The notes under the pieces: generated by a model
The model's database searches: none
What the model was told of the DNA's origin: nothing
Seen by the model: the letters and a program-made list of their open reading frames with translations, nothing else
Program-made: the position numbers and the translations under genes
Source: Pseudotabrizicola sp.
GTDB lineage: Bacteria > Pseudomonadota > Alphaproteobacteria > Rhodobacterales > Rhodobacteraceae
Direction: 5' to 3'
DNA length: 45,593 nt
Assembly (NCBI RefSeq): GCF_030656345.1
Contig: NZ_JAUSNR010000038.1
Location: 1-45,593 of the forward strand
Shown here: positions 15,317 through 21,525 of the stretch, piece by piece
Position numbering within the stretch: position 1 is the stretch's first letter
How the letters are laid out: each line of letters opens with the position of its first letter

Positions 15317-15481
15317 ATGTCCTACAAGGATGCCACCGCTTTCGCCGCCTCCCTCGCCGCCACGTTGATGGTCTCGATCGTCGTGTTTCAGGCCGGGGAC
15401 GGCACCCACGGTGCGATGCCGTCCGATGAATACGACGGCGACGAGACCCTCGTCGCCCTGGAAATCGACCCCTTTGGCTGA
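15317..15481 (+). CDS. Small single-pass membrane protein (54 aa)
   Basis: 54-residue frame starting at an ATG preceded by AGGAG at a normal distance. Residues about 7-26 (TAFAASLAATLMVSIVVFQA) form one hydrophobic segment; the remaining 28 residues are strongly acidic (SDEYDGDETLVALEIDPFG). It may be a membrane-anchored or exported peptide. I do not know a named family. It is the first gene of the same-strand accessory block and is too short for many gene callers. Confidence 0.62.
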   Translation: MSYKDATAFAASLAATLMVSIVVFQAGDGTHGAMPSDEYDGDETLVALEIDPFG

Positions 15482-15666
15482 GGCGCGCAAGCGCCTCACC
15501 CACCCCTCCGGGGGCGCTTCATCAGCGCGACCGTCCGGGGACACGGCGCCGAACCGAGGGGTCCGGCAAGGGAGAGGTCGAGGGGGGAGCGGGCAGGGCG
15601 AGCCCGCTGAGACAGAGAGAGCGGCGGCGGGCTCACATGTCACCCGCTCTTCCCGGAGATCCCGAA

Positions 15667-16224
15667 ATGACCATCCATCTTCCCAGCCGCGCTGCGCCGG
15701 CCCCTGAAACCTCGTCCGAACTGGCGCAAATCCTCGCGGAGCAGGCCGAACGCAACGCTGCTGAGGTGGCGTTGCACGCCCGGAACAAGGAGGTGCTGTT
15801 CGACGGGCTGCGCCATGTTGGCATCGCCCATGTCCTGGTCAACTTCGATGGCTCGGGCGACAGCGGGCAGATCGAAAGCATCGAGGCCCGCAATGATGCC
15901 GGCCACAGCGTCACGCTACCCGCCGCTCAAATCACCTTTGCGGGCATCGACTGGCAGAGCGGGGCACCCACCGAGCGCCGTCTGACCTTTGAGGCCGCCG
16001 TCGAAGAACTGGTCTACGATCTCCTCTCCGATACGCATTCCGGCTGGCAGGACAATGACGGCGCCTATGGCGAGTTCTGCATCGATGCCCGCGCGCGCTC
16101 GATCCATCTGGAGTTCAACGAGATGGGGTGGTTGCCGCCCTCCCCAGCGGCCACGCCTGTGTGTCAGGATGACCTGGGGCAGCAACCTTCATGCGGAGAG
16201 GACGAAGAATGTTGGAAACGATGA
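15667..16224 (+). pseudogene. DUF6878 family protein, 5' part, interrupted by an IS1111-group element
   Basis: The frame starts at the ATG at 15667 (GGAG upstream; the ATG at 15637 lacks support). It encodes 152 native residues (AQILAEQAERNAAEVALHAR, WQDNDGAYGEFCIDARARSI, HLEFNE) matching the DUF6878 family, of unknown function. After codon GAG at 16120-16122 the sequence becomes IS DNA, and the frame runs on into a foreign tail to 16224. Joining 16122 to 17508 restores the family-like C-terminus (NERFTSSELFTHDF), giving 164 residues, so the insertion is a simple interruption without loss. Confidence 0.82.
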
Positions 16225-17237
16225 TCGGTGTTGATTTGGCTAAATCGGTCTTTCAGGTACACGGCGCTTCGATGACCGGCGTCGTGAGGTTTCGCAAGCG
16301 GTTGACCAGAAGCCAGTTTCGCCGGTTTTTTACAACTGAGCCCAGAGCCGTTTTTGTGATGGAAGCTTGCGGAAGCGCGCATTACTGGGCGCGCGAGATG
16401 GTCAAGATAGGCCACGAGGTGAAGCTGATTGCCCCGCAATATGTGCGCCCTTTCGTCAGGCGACAGAAAAACGACGCGGCTGACGCGGAAGCAATTGTAG
16501 TCGCAGCTCAGCGTCCTGAGATGACTTTCGTAGGCACGAAGGACGAAGATCAGCAGGCAAGCGCGGTACTGTTTCGGTCACGGGAGCGCTTGATCCAGCA
16601 GCGCACGGTCGCGGTGAACGCGCTGCGGTCGATCCTCTACGAATTCGGACATGTCGTGCCTTCAGGCATTCGCAACATTCGGCGGATCGAGGAAATTCTC
16701 GCTGCAGAAAACAGCGATCTGCCATCTCTGGTTCGGACCGAGTGCTTGGATATCATCGCGCAGATCCGGGAACAGACGGCCCGGATCGAGGCGAAGACCA
16801 AGACGGCCAAAGAACTCGCCTCGAAGGATGATGTCGCGCGGAGACTTCAGACGATACCGGGTGTTGGTCCGCTGACGGCACTTGCTGTTGAAACTTTCGC
16901 TCCCGAAATGTCGACATTCAAGGGTGGTCGAAACTTTGCCGCTTGGCTCGGGCTCGTCCCACGCCAGTTTTCGTCGGGAGGCCGCGAAAAGCTCGGCCGT
17001 ATCTCCAAGGCAGGCCAGGCGGACATACGACGGCTCCTGATTGTCGGTGCCATGTCACGTTTGAACTGGATGGGCAGGAAGACGGTCCCCGAAGGGTCAT
17101 GGCTCGCTCGCATGATTGCCAAAAAGCCGCGGATGCTTGTGGCAATTGCGCTGGCAAACAAGATGGCCCGGATGGTTTGGGCGATGCTGACCAAGCAAGA
17201 GGATTACAGAGAGCCAGCAACTGGCTTGGCGACGTAA
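16209..17237 (+). CDS. IS1111-group transposase (DEDD recombinase)
   Basis: 342-aa protein. The N-terminal RuvC-like DEDD domain begins MIGVDLAKSVFQVHG (first Asp), with Glu in VFVMEACGSAHYW and the Asp pair in RRQKNDAADAEAI. The C-terminal Transposase_20 domain holds the helix-hairpin-helix TIPGVGPLTALAV and the serine-containing region (PRQFSSGGREKLGRISKAG). A GAGAGGAC stretch precedes the ATG at 16209. It is full length for the group and appears intact. It is expected to act with an RNA that pairs with the target and the element ends. Confidence 0.93.
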   Translation: MLETMIGVDLAKSVFQVHGASMTGVVRFRKRLTRSQFRRFFTTEPRAVFVMEACGSAHYWAREMVKIGHEVKLIAPQYVRPFVRRQKNDAADAEAIVVAAQRPEMTFVGTKDEDQQASAVLFRSRERLIQQRTVAVNALRSILYEFGHVVPSGIRNIRRIEEILAAENSDLPSLVRTECLDIIAQIREQTARIEAKTKTAKELASKDDVARRLQTIPGVGPLTALAVETFAPEMSTFKGGRNFAAWLGLVPRQFSSGGREKLGRISKAGQADIRRLLIVGAMSRLNWMGRKTVPEGSWLARMIAKKPRMLVAIALANKMARMVWAMLTKQEDYREPATGLAT

Positions 17238-17489
17238 GAGAATCTGGCGCCGGTTATTGCTGGCGACAGAGGTGTAGGAAGTCGACGACCTGAATGGGCG
17301 AAATGATCGAACAGATCTGGGTCAGGAAAACCAGCGAAGCGCTCGGAGCGGAAAAGCCCGTCAACGAGTTCTGGACCTGATCCGCAGATCACCATACCGG
17401 CCCGCAGCCAATGATACGGCTACACATCAAGGCCTGACACAAGACCGCACTCGATCTGATCCTCGTCGGTTGAAAACTCCTTGCATCAC
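17238..17489 (+). ncRNA. Candidate bridge/seek RNA of the IS1111 element
   Basis: This region has no gene and folds into a long stem: 17314-17326 pairs with 17376-17390 (13 pairs, one bulge), then CCAG/CTGG (17331-17334 with 17371-17374), an open internal loop, and an apical hairpin (CGGAGC/GCCCG, 17344-17360). The two strands of the internal loop match the insertion-site flanks: TCAACGAG (17361-17368) equals the last 8 bases before the element (16115-16122), and AAGCGCT (17337-17343) corresponds to AAGCGCTT at the right junction (17505-17512). ACACAAG (17437-17443) equals the last 7 bases of the element (17501-17507). This is the architecture of the target-binding loop of IS110-superfamily guide RNAs. 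Confidence 0.75.
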
Positions 17490-17507
17490 GGGCGGCAACC
17501 ACACAAG

Positions 17508-17546
17508 CGCTTTACCTCGTCCGAACTCTTCACCCACGATTTCTGA
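17508..17546 (+). pseudogene. DUF6878 3' remnant
   Basis: Twelve codons and a stop (RFTSSELFTHDF) in the frame that continues codon 152 of the fragment at 15667-16122. It lies 9 bases before the DUF6915 start, as expected for the intact upstream gene of an operon. Confidence 0.75.
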
Positions 17547-17555
17547 GGGGCGGCG

Positions 17556-17933
17556 ATGGCACATCCCTATCACCATGCCCTGTCGTCGGTGAAGAAATGG
17601 GGCGGGACGGTCGAGGACTATCTCGCCTGTCATGAATTCTTCGATGCCTCGAAGCTCATCCTGGCGGATTTCCGGCATCGCGCCCTCCGTCATCATGCCG
17701 AGGGGATTTTCCTGCTGGAGCAGGTCCACGGGAAAACCCTGACCCTGTCGTCAGGCCGGGTCATTCCGACCCGCTGGGTCGGCGAGCAGCATGTCCGGGA
17801 GGATCTGGGCTTCATTCCCAGCTTTGCCGACTGGGCGCGGTCGATCCGGGCCGAGCCCTGGATGGGTCGGACCCAGAAGATCGAGACCGACGTCGATCCG
17901 CATCTGGCTAGCCCCATGCGGGAGATCACCTGA
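17556..17933 (+). CDS. DUF6915 family protein
   Basis: 125-aa protein starting MAHPYHHALSSVKKWGG, a conserved opening of this family, with a central RHRALRHHAEGIFLLEQVHG and a GRVIPTRWVGEQHVREDLGF block near position 85. Several conserved His and Trp residues might bind a ligand or metal, but no activity is known. GAGGGG precedes the ATG. It follows the broken DUF6878 gene by 9 bases and is followed by the next small gene within 2 bases, so it is part of the same transcription unit; the upstream IS may have changed its expression. Confidence 0.85.
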   Translation: MAHPYHHALSSVKKWGGTVEDYLACHEFFDASKLILADFRHRALRHHAEGIFLLEQVHGKTLTLSSGRVIPTRWVGEQHVREDLGFIPSFADWARSIRAEPWMGRTQKIETDVDPHLASPMREIT

Positions 17934-17934
17934 G

Positions 17935-18171
17935 ATGAGCCGAGTATATCAGAACCTCGGTCTTCCGTCTGAAGCCTCTCCCCTCACGGTCGTCCGCACG
18001 GCGATCCGCCGGTTGCATCCCGACACGCTCGCGGTTCGCAGCTGGCGCGAGGCGCGCAAGCGCTACTACCGCGACATCTTGCAGGCCCACGCCGCGGCGC
18101 AGGCCGCCGCAGAAATCCCCCAGCCCGCAGAAGCGGGGCTGATCTCTCCCCCCAATCGCAATCCACTGTGA
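17935..18171 (+). CDS. Conserved hypothetical protein (78 aa)
   Basis: 78 residues, starting at the ATG at 17935, one base after the DUF6915 stop. The centre is rich in Arg (VRTAIRRLHPDTLAVRSWRE, ARKRYYRDI), predicted helical, then an Ala/Gln-rich helix and a Pro-rich tail. No named domain recognised. The spacing suggests translation coupled to DUF6915. Confidence 0.65.
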   Translation: MSRVYQNLGLPSEASPLTVVRTAIRRLHPDTLAVRSWREARKRYYRDILQAHAAAQAAAEIPQPAEAGLISPPNRNPL

Positions 18172-18215
18172 CCCGGCCTCGTGGCCCGGGTTTCTCATTC
18201 TGAAAGGAGCCTATC

Positions 18216-18653
18216 GTGGCTGACTATTTCACACACTTTTCCTGCGTCATGGACGTGGGCACGCCTGAAAAGGCCATTGCGGCGCTCAACCTCTTTCTGC
18301 GCTTGCGCGAGGAAGACGAGGCCTTGGGCGATCCGGAATTCTCGGGCTTTGCCCTGTCGCTTCAGGATGGCCCGGGCAGTTCGGTCCTCTGGTTCCACGA
18401 CGACGGGCAGGGCGATGTCGAAGGCGTCATCCGCTTCGTGCTGCGCCTCGCGGAAGATCTCGACCTCACCGGCCTCTGGGGTTTCGACTATGCCCACACC
18501 TGTTCCCGGCCCCGATTGGAGGCGTTCGGCGGCGGCGCGCATGTCGTCGACCTCGGAGCGCGCAAAAGTATCGGCTGGATCAGCACCCATGAATGGCTGA
18601 CTGCTGCGCTGAACGGCGAAGACATCGACGCGGTGGAGGCGCTTGTCGCATGA
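18216..18653 (+). CDS. Conserved hypothetical protein (145 aa)
   Basis: 145-aa acidic protein with a GTG start at 18216, supported by an AAGGAG site 8 bases upstream. The sequence MADYFTHFSCVMDVGTPEKA, HVVDLGARKSIGWISTHEWL recurs, as far as I recall, in Rhodobacterales and Sphingomonad accessory regions without an assigned function. Several Asp/Glu clusters give a low pI, a feature also of some DNA-mimic proteins, but no such family is recognised here. It overlaps the next gene by 4 bases. Confidence 0.75.
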   Translation: MADYFTHFSCVMDVGTPEKAIAALNLFLRLREEDEALGDPEFSGFALSLQDGPGSSVLWFHDDGQGDVEGVIRFVLRLAEDLDLTGLWGFDYAHTCSRPRLEAFGGGAHVVDLGARKSIGWISTHEWLTAALNGEDIDAVEALVA

Positions 18654-19528
18654 ACACGGCTGTTTCTTCCCGCAAACCCACCTCTTTCCCCGTCCCAGAA
18701 TTCGGTCGCAGTGCCGATGGCATGCCCGTCGCCCGGATCGGCGATGCCGCCTATGCCATGATCCCCACGGCTGACGGGCGGCATTACCTCGGCAGCGGTT
18801 GGCGCCTCTCCAAACCCCTGTCGGACTGGAAGCGGTCCGACTTCTATGGCCATGGTGGCGACGTTGCCGATGAGGCTGCTTTCCACGCCGTCGTTCAGGG
18901 ACAGATCGAGCATCAGGGCGAGAAGGCTGCCCTTGGCCGCCAGGAGTTCCGCGCCCATGCCAGCACGCCCTGGGGACCATCGCAGGGCGCGGTCCGCTAC
19001 GGCGAGGGCGTGGTCTTCCACTCGACCTCCGGTCATGGTGGGTTCCACCTGTCGGCGGACCGCAATGCCCAAGTCCATCCCCTGCTGCGAGAGGCTGGTG
19101 GCTGGTACGAGGAAGATGCCGCCTGTGCCGCTGTCGCAACCGCTTGGCCGGATCTCTTTACCGGGTTGGAGAGGCGCCAAGCCGAAGAGACCCTACGCCA
19201 CAGCTGGCCGGATGCCTGGGAGGCAATCAAGGGCCAGGCGCTGCGCCCTGGTGAATCCCTCACGCGTGATGGCGAAGCCTTTGCCCGCGATCACGCGAAA
19301 AACTGGGTCGTGATCTCGGCGATCTATTCCGACCAGCATCGCGGTTTCACTGAGGTGATTGCCACGCGCGGCGGGCGGCGCGATCCCCAAGCCGAGAAGC
19401 GTCGCTTCCTTGTCCCCTCTGGGGACTACAAAGTTGGCACCTTCGGTTTCGTCATCGATGAGGCGCGCCACGCCGTCTATGACGGCCCGTCGAGTTTCAT
19501 CGGCTGGCGGGGCAGGGCAGGGGGGTGA
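18650..19528 (+). CDS. DUF7007 domain protein
   Basis: 292-aa protein beginning at the ATG (18650) that overlaps the previous stop. A mixed N-terminal part (about residues 1-95) precedes the family core: STPWGPSQGAVRYGEGVVFH, STSGHGGFHLS, GGWYEEDAACAAVATAWPDL and a helical C-terminal segment ending in a small beta-like region. DUF7007 genes are typical of alphaproteobacterial plasmid and ICE accessory clusters; no function is known. The conserved HGGFxLS and WYEED motifs suggest a ligand-binding or enzymatic site. Confidence 0.8.
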   Translation: MNTAVSSRKPTSFPVPEFGRSADGMPVARIGDAAYAMIPTADGRHYLGSGWRLSKPLSDWKRSDFYGHGGDVADEAAFHAVVQGQIEHQGEKAALGRQEFRAHASTPWGPSQGAVRYGEGVVFHSTSGHGGFHLSADRNAQVHPLLREAGGWYEEDAACAAVATAWPDLFTGLERRQAEETLRHSWPDAWEAIKGQALRPGESLTRDGEAFARDHAKNWVVISAIYSDQHRGFTEVIATRGGRRDPQAEKRRFLVPSGDYKVGTFGFVIDEARHAVYDGPSSFIGWRGRAGG

Positions 19529-19653
19529 TCCCCAGATGGCCGGCGCACGGCTTCTCGGTCGGGCACTCGCCAGAGGGAGAGATAGGCGGGTGGCTCCGTG
19601 ACGGGTTTCAGGGTGGGAGAGAGTCTCCTGCCGCCTGTCGCGGAGTGATCCAG

Positions 19654-20217
19654 ATGACCGCACCCATCCCCCAAACCGCCTTCCGGGGTCCCGGCGACAA
19701 CTTGATCGGCGGAGTTCTTGCCCATCTGCGCCTTGCGGACCGCTTGCCCCTGCGGATCAGTTGCCACTGCCGCGCGCATTGGGACGATCCGGCGCTCGAT
19801 CAGCTGCACTTCGAGCGCGAGGTCGATCTCGGCACCTTCGGTGACCTCGCGGCTGCAATGATCGTAGCTCGCACCGCAGTAACTTCCGGTCTGATCGCCG
19901 CAGGCAACGATCCGGCCCTGCGTCTGGCGCCGCAGTTCATCACCATTCTCGATGCCCAGCAATGCCTGGTGCTGGCAGGTGACGTGCAGGCAGGCCTGAT
20001 CCGCTGGTGCGCGCCGGTCGACAGCGATGCCGAGGCGCGGCGCGTGGTGACCGACGCCTGCGGGCTTCGAGCCGAGGCCCGCGTGGCGAACGACATCGGC
20101 GATCCCGCGTCCGCCGCTGCGCTGCTCACCCGCGCCCGCTCGCTGGAAGGCCGACTGGTCGAGCCGTTCTGGCGCGACCTTGCAGCCGCTGCAGTCGATC
20201 ACGCCCTTGTGGCCTGA
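19654..20217 (+). CDS. Conserved hypothetical protein (187 aa)
   Basis: 187-aa protein. The frame is open from 19525, but the ATG at 19654 has a CGGAG site and is preferred. The sequence is Ala- and Leu-rich, with segments LPLRISCHCRAHWDDPALDQ and VTDACGLRAEARVANDIGDP; no membrane segment or named domain is recognised. About 125 bases separate it from DUF7007, so it may have its own promoter or be cotranscribed. Confidence 0.68.
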   Translation: MTAPIPQTAFRGPGDNLIGGVLAHLRLADRLPLRISCHCRAHWDDPALDQLHFEREVDLGTFGDLAAAMIVARTAVTSGLIAAGNDPALRLAPQFITILDAQQCLVLAGDVQAGLIRWCAPVDSDAEARRVVTDACGLRAEARVANDIGDPASAAALLTRARSLEGRLVEPFWRDLAAAAVDHALVA

Positions 20218-20282
20218 TCTTCGCCCCTTCCGGAAACTCGCCCCAGCCGTTCTGCGGGGCCATACAAGACAGGGACACGCTC

Positions 20283-20927
20283 ATGCCCCAATTGATCGCA
20301 ACGACCGTCTATCGGATCGATGAACTTCCCGAGGGCGCCAAGGACAGTGCCCGCGCCTGGTATCGCGAGGGCGGTTTCGACCATGACTGGTATGACGCCG
20401 TCTACGAGGATTTCCAGCGCATCGCGGAAATCCTCGGCATCCGCCTGAAGACCCGGACCACTCGCCTTATCGGTGGCCGCACGCTGCAGGATCCCTCTGT
20501 CTGGTTCAGCGGCTTCTGGTCGCAGGGCGATGGCGCGGCTTGGGAGGGCTTCTATTCCTACCGGAAATACGCCGCTGCCGAACTTCGCGCCTATGCGCCG
20601 AAGGACAAGACCCTGCACCGGATCGCGGAGACCTTGCAGGCGGCGCAGCGGCAGAATTTCTACCAGCTGCGCGCCGAGGTTTCACATCGCGGCAATTACT
20701 ACCATGCCTTCACCATGGCGGTCTCTGTGTCCCGGCACAGTGTGGCTGCGGTCGAGATCGTTGGCGATGCCGAGTCCATCGTCACCGATGCCCTGCGCGA
20801 CCTCGCCAATTGGCTGTACCGCCAGCTTGAGCAGGAATACGAATATCTGACATCGGACGAGGCCGTGGATGAAACGCTGATCGCCAATGGCTATACTTTC
20901 ACAGAGGAAGGGCGACGGTTCAGATAG
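20283..20927 (+). CDS. Phage/plasmid-type conserved protein (214 aa)
   Basis: 214-aa protein with the recurrent pattern VYRIDELPEGAKDSARAWYR, DWYDAVYEDFQRIAEILGI, VWFSGFWSQGDGAAWEG, and C-terminal LYRQLEQEYEYLTSDEAVDE. Members of this family occur in phages and conjugative elements; some database names call them antitoxin of a stability system, which I cannot verify from sequence. Aromatic and acidic residues are dense. It starts at the ATG at 20283, 65 bases after the previous gene. Confidence 0.72.
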   Translation: MPQLIATTVYRIDELPEGAKDSARAWYREGGFDHDWYDAVYEDFQRIAEILGIRLKTRTTRLIGGRTLQDPSVWFSGFWSQGDGAAWEGFYSYRKYAAAELRAYAPKDKTLHRIAETLQAAQRQNFYQLRAEVSHRGNYYHAFTMAVSVSRHSVAAVEIVGDAESIVTDALRDLANWLYRQLEQEYEYLTSDEAVDETLIANGYTFTEEGRRFR

Positions 20928-20951
20928 AACGGGGCCGTATGATCGCGCTTG

Positions 20952-20980
20952 CAGAATATCCAGAATATCTGTATATTCTG
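20952..20980. promoter_or_regulatory. Palindromic operator of the phd-like gene
   Basis: CAGAATAT-CTGT-ATATTCTG (20961-20980) is a perfect palindrome, with an extra direct CAGAATAT at 20952-20959. It lies 20 bases before the phd-like ATG. Phd/YefM antitoxins autoregulate through such palindromes. Confidence 0.7.
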
Positions 20981-20999
20981 TTCAAATGGAGGTTCCGGT

Positions 21000-21254
21000 A
21001 TGCAACACCTACCCGAGTTCAAGGCCGCAGACCTGACGCGGCACACCAGCGAGCTTTTCGATGCGGCGATCCGCTCTCCGGTCGCCATCACCAAGCATCG
21101 CAAGCCGAAATTCGTGCTGATGAGCATGGATCATTACCAACAGCTCGCCAAAGGTGCGACCCAGCAGGTTCACATGCTGGATGAAATGCCAGACGACCTC
21201 AAGGCACTGATGATCGAAGGGCTCGAGCGGGACATGAACCAGGATGCCGAATAA
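21000..21254 (+). CDS. Phd/YefM-family antitoxin
   Basis: 84-aa antitoxin. The N-terminal DNA-binding fold reads FKAADLTRHTSELFDAAIRS, PVAITKHRKPKFVLMSMDHY, the Phd/YefM signature. The C-terminal 30 residues would bind the toxin. GGAGG precedes the ATG. It overlaps the toxin gene by 11 bases. A perfect palindrome upstream is the probable autoregulatory site. Confidence 0.88.
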   Translation: MQHLPEFKAADLTRHTSELFDAAIRSPVAITKHRKPKFVLMSMDHYQQLAKGATQQVHMLDEMPDDLKALMIEGLERDMNQDAE

Positions 21255-21525
21255 GCCCACAGCCGGAGAGGTCTTCCGCTACCCGTTCCTCTGGAAGCGG
21301 GAGGAATTGTCCGGCGAAACCGAGGGCCGAAAGAAGCGCCCCGTTTGCATCGCCGTGACTGTCGCCAAGCAGGATGGCGAGACAGTGGTCTTCATCCTGC
21401 CGATCACGACACAGCCGCCGCAGCCCGCGCGACATGCCATTGAGGCCCAACAGGCCCGAGCGTGCATATATGGACATTTTAGAGAATATAACATGAACGA
21501 ACTGTCTGTTGACCGGACAGCTTGA
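21244..21525 (+). pseudogene. PemK/MazF-like toxin, truncated by the Tn3-family transposon
   Basis: The native part (21244-21448, 68 residues) reads AGEVFRYPFLWKREELSGET, KKRPVCIAVTV, VVFILPITTQPP, the start of a PemK-like plasmid maintenance toxin (single-domain mRNA endonuclease, usually about 110-130 aa). From 21449 the frame enters the transposon end and stops at 21525 after 25 foreign residues. The C-terminal catalytic and dimer region is lost, so the toxin is probably inactive, leaving the Phd antitoxin alone. The rest of the toxin gene is not found beyond the transposon. Confidence 0.78.

Larger units (their letters stand above)
16123..17507 (+). mobile_element. IS110-family element, IS1111 group
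   Basis: About 1,385 bp. Subterminal 12-bp perfect inverted repeats TGGTTGCCGCCC (16129-16140 and 17490-17501) sit 6 bases inside each end, the hallmark of the IS1111 group (true IS110 elements lack them). The ends are fixed by the interrupted DUF6878 reading frame, which resumes exactly at 17508. No target duplication is apparent. A non-coding right end of about 250 bases follows the transposase, where this group encodes its guide RNA. Confidence 0.88.
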
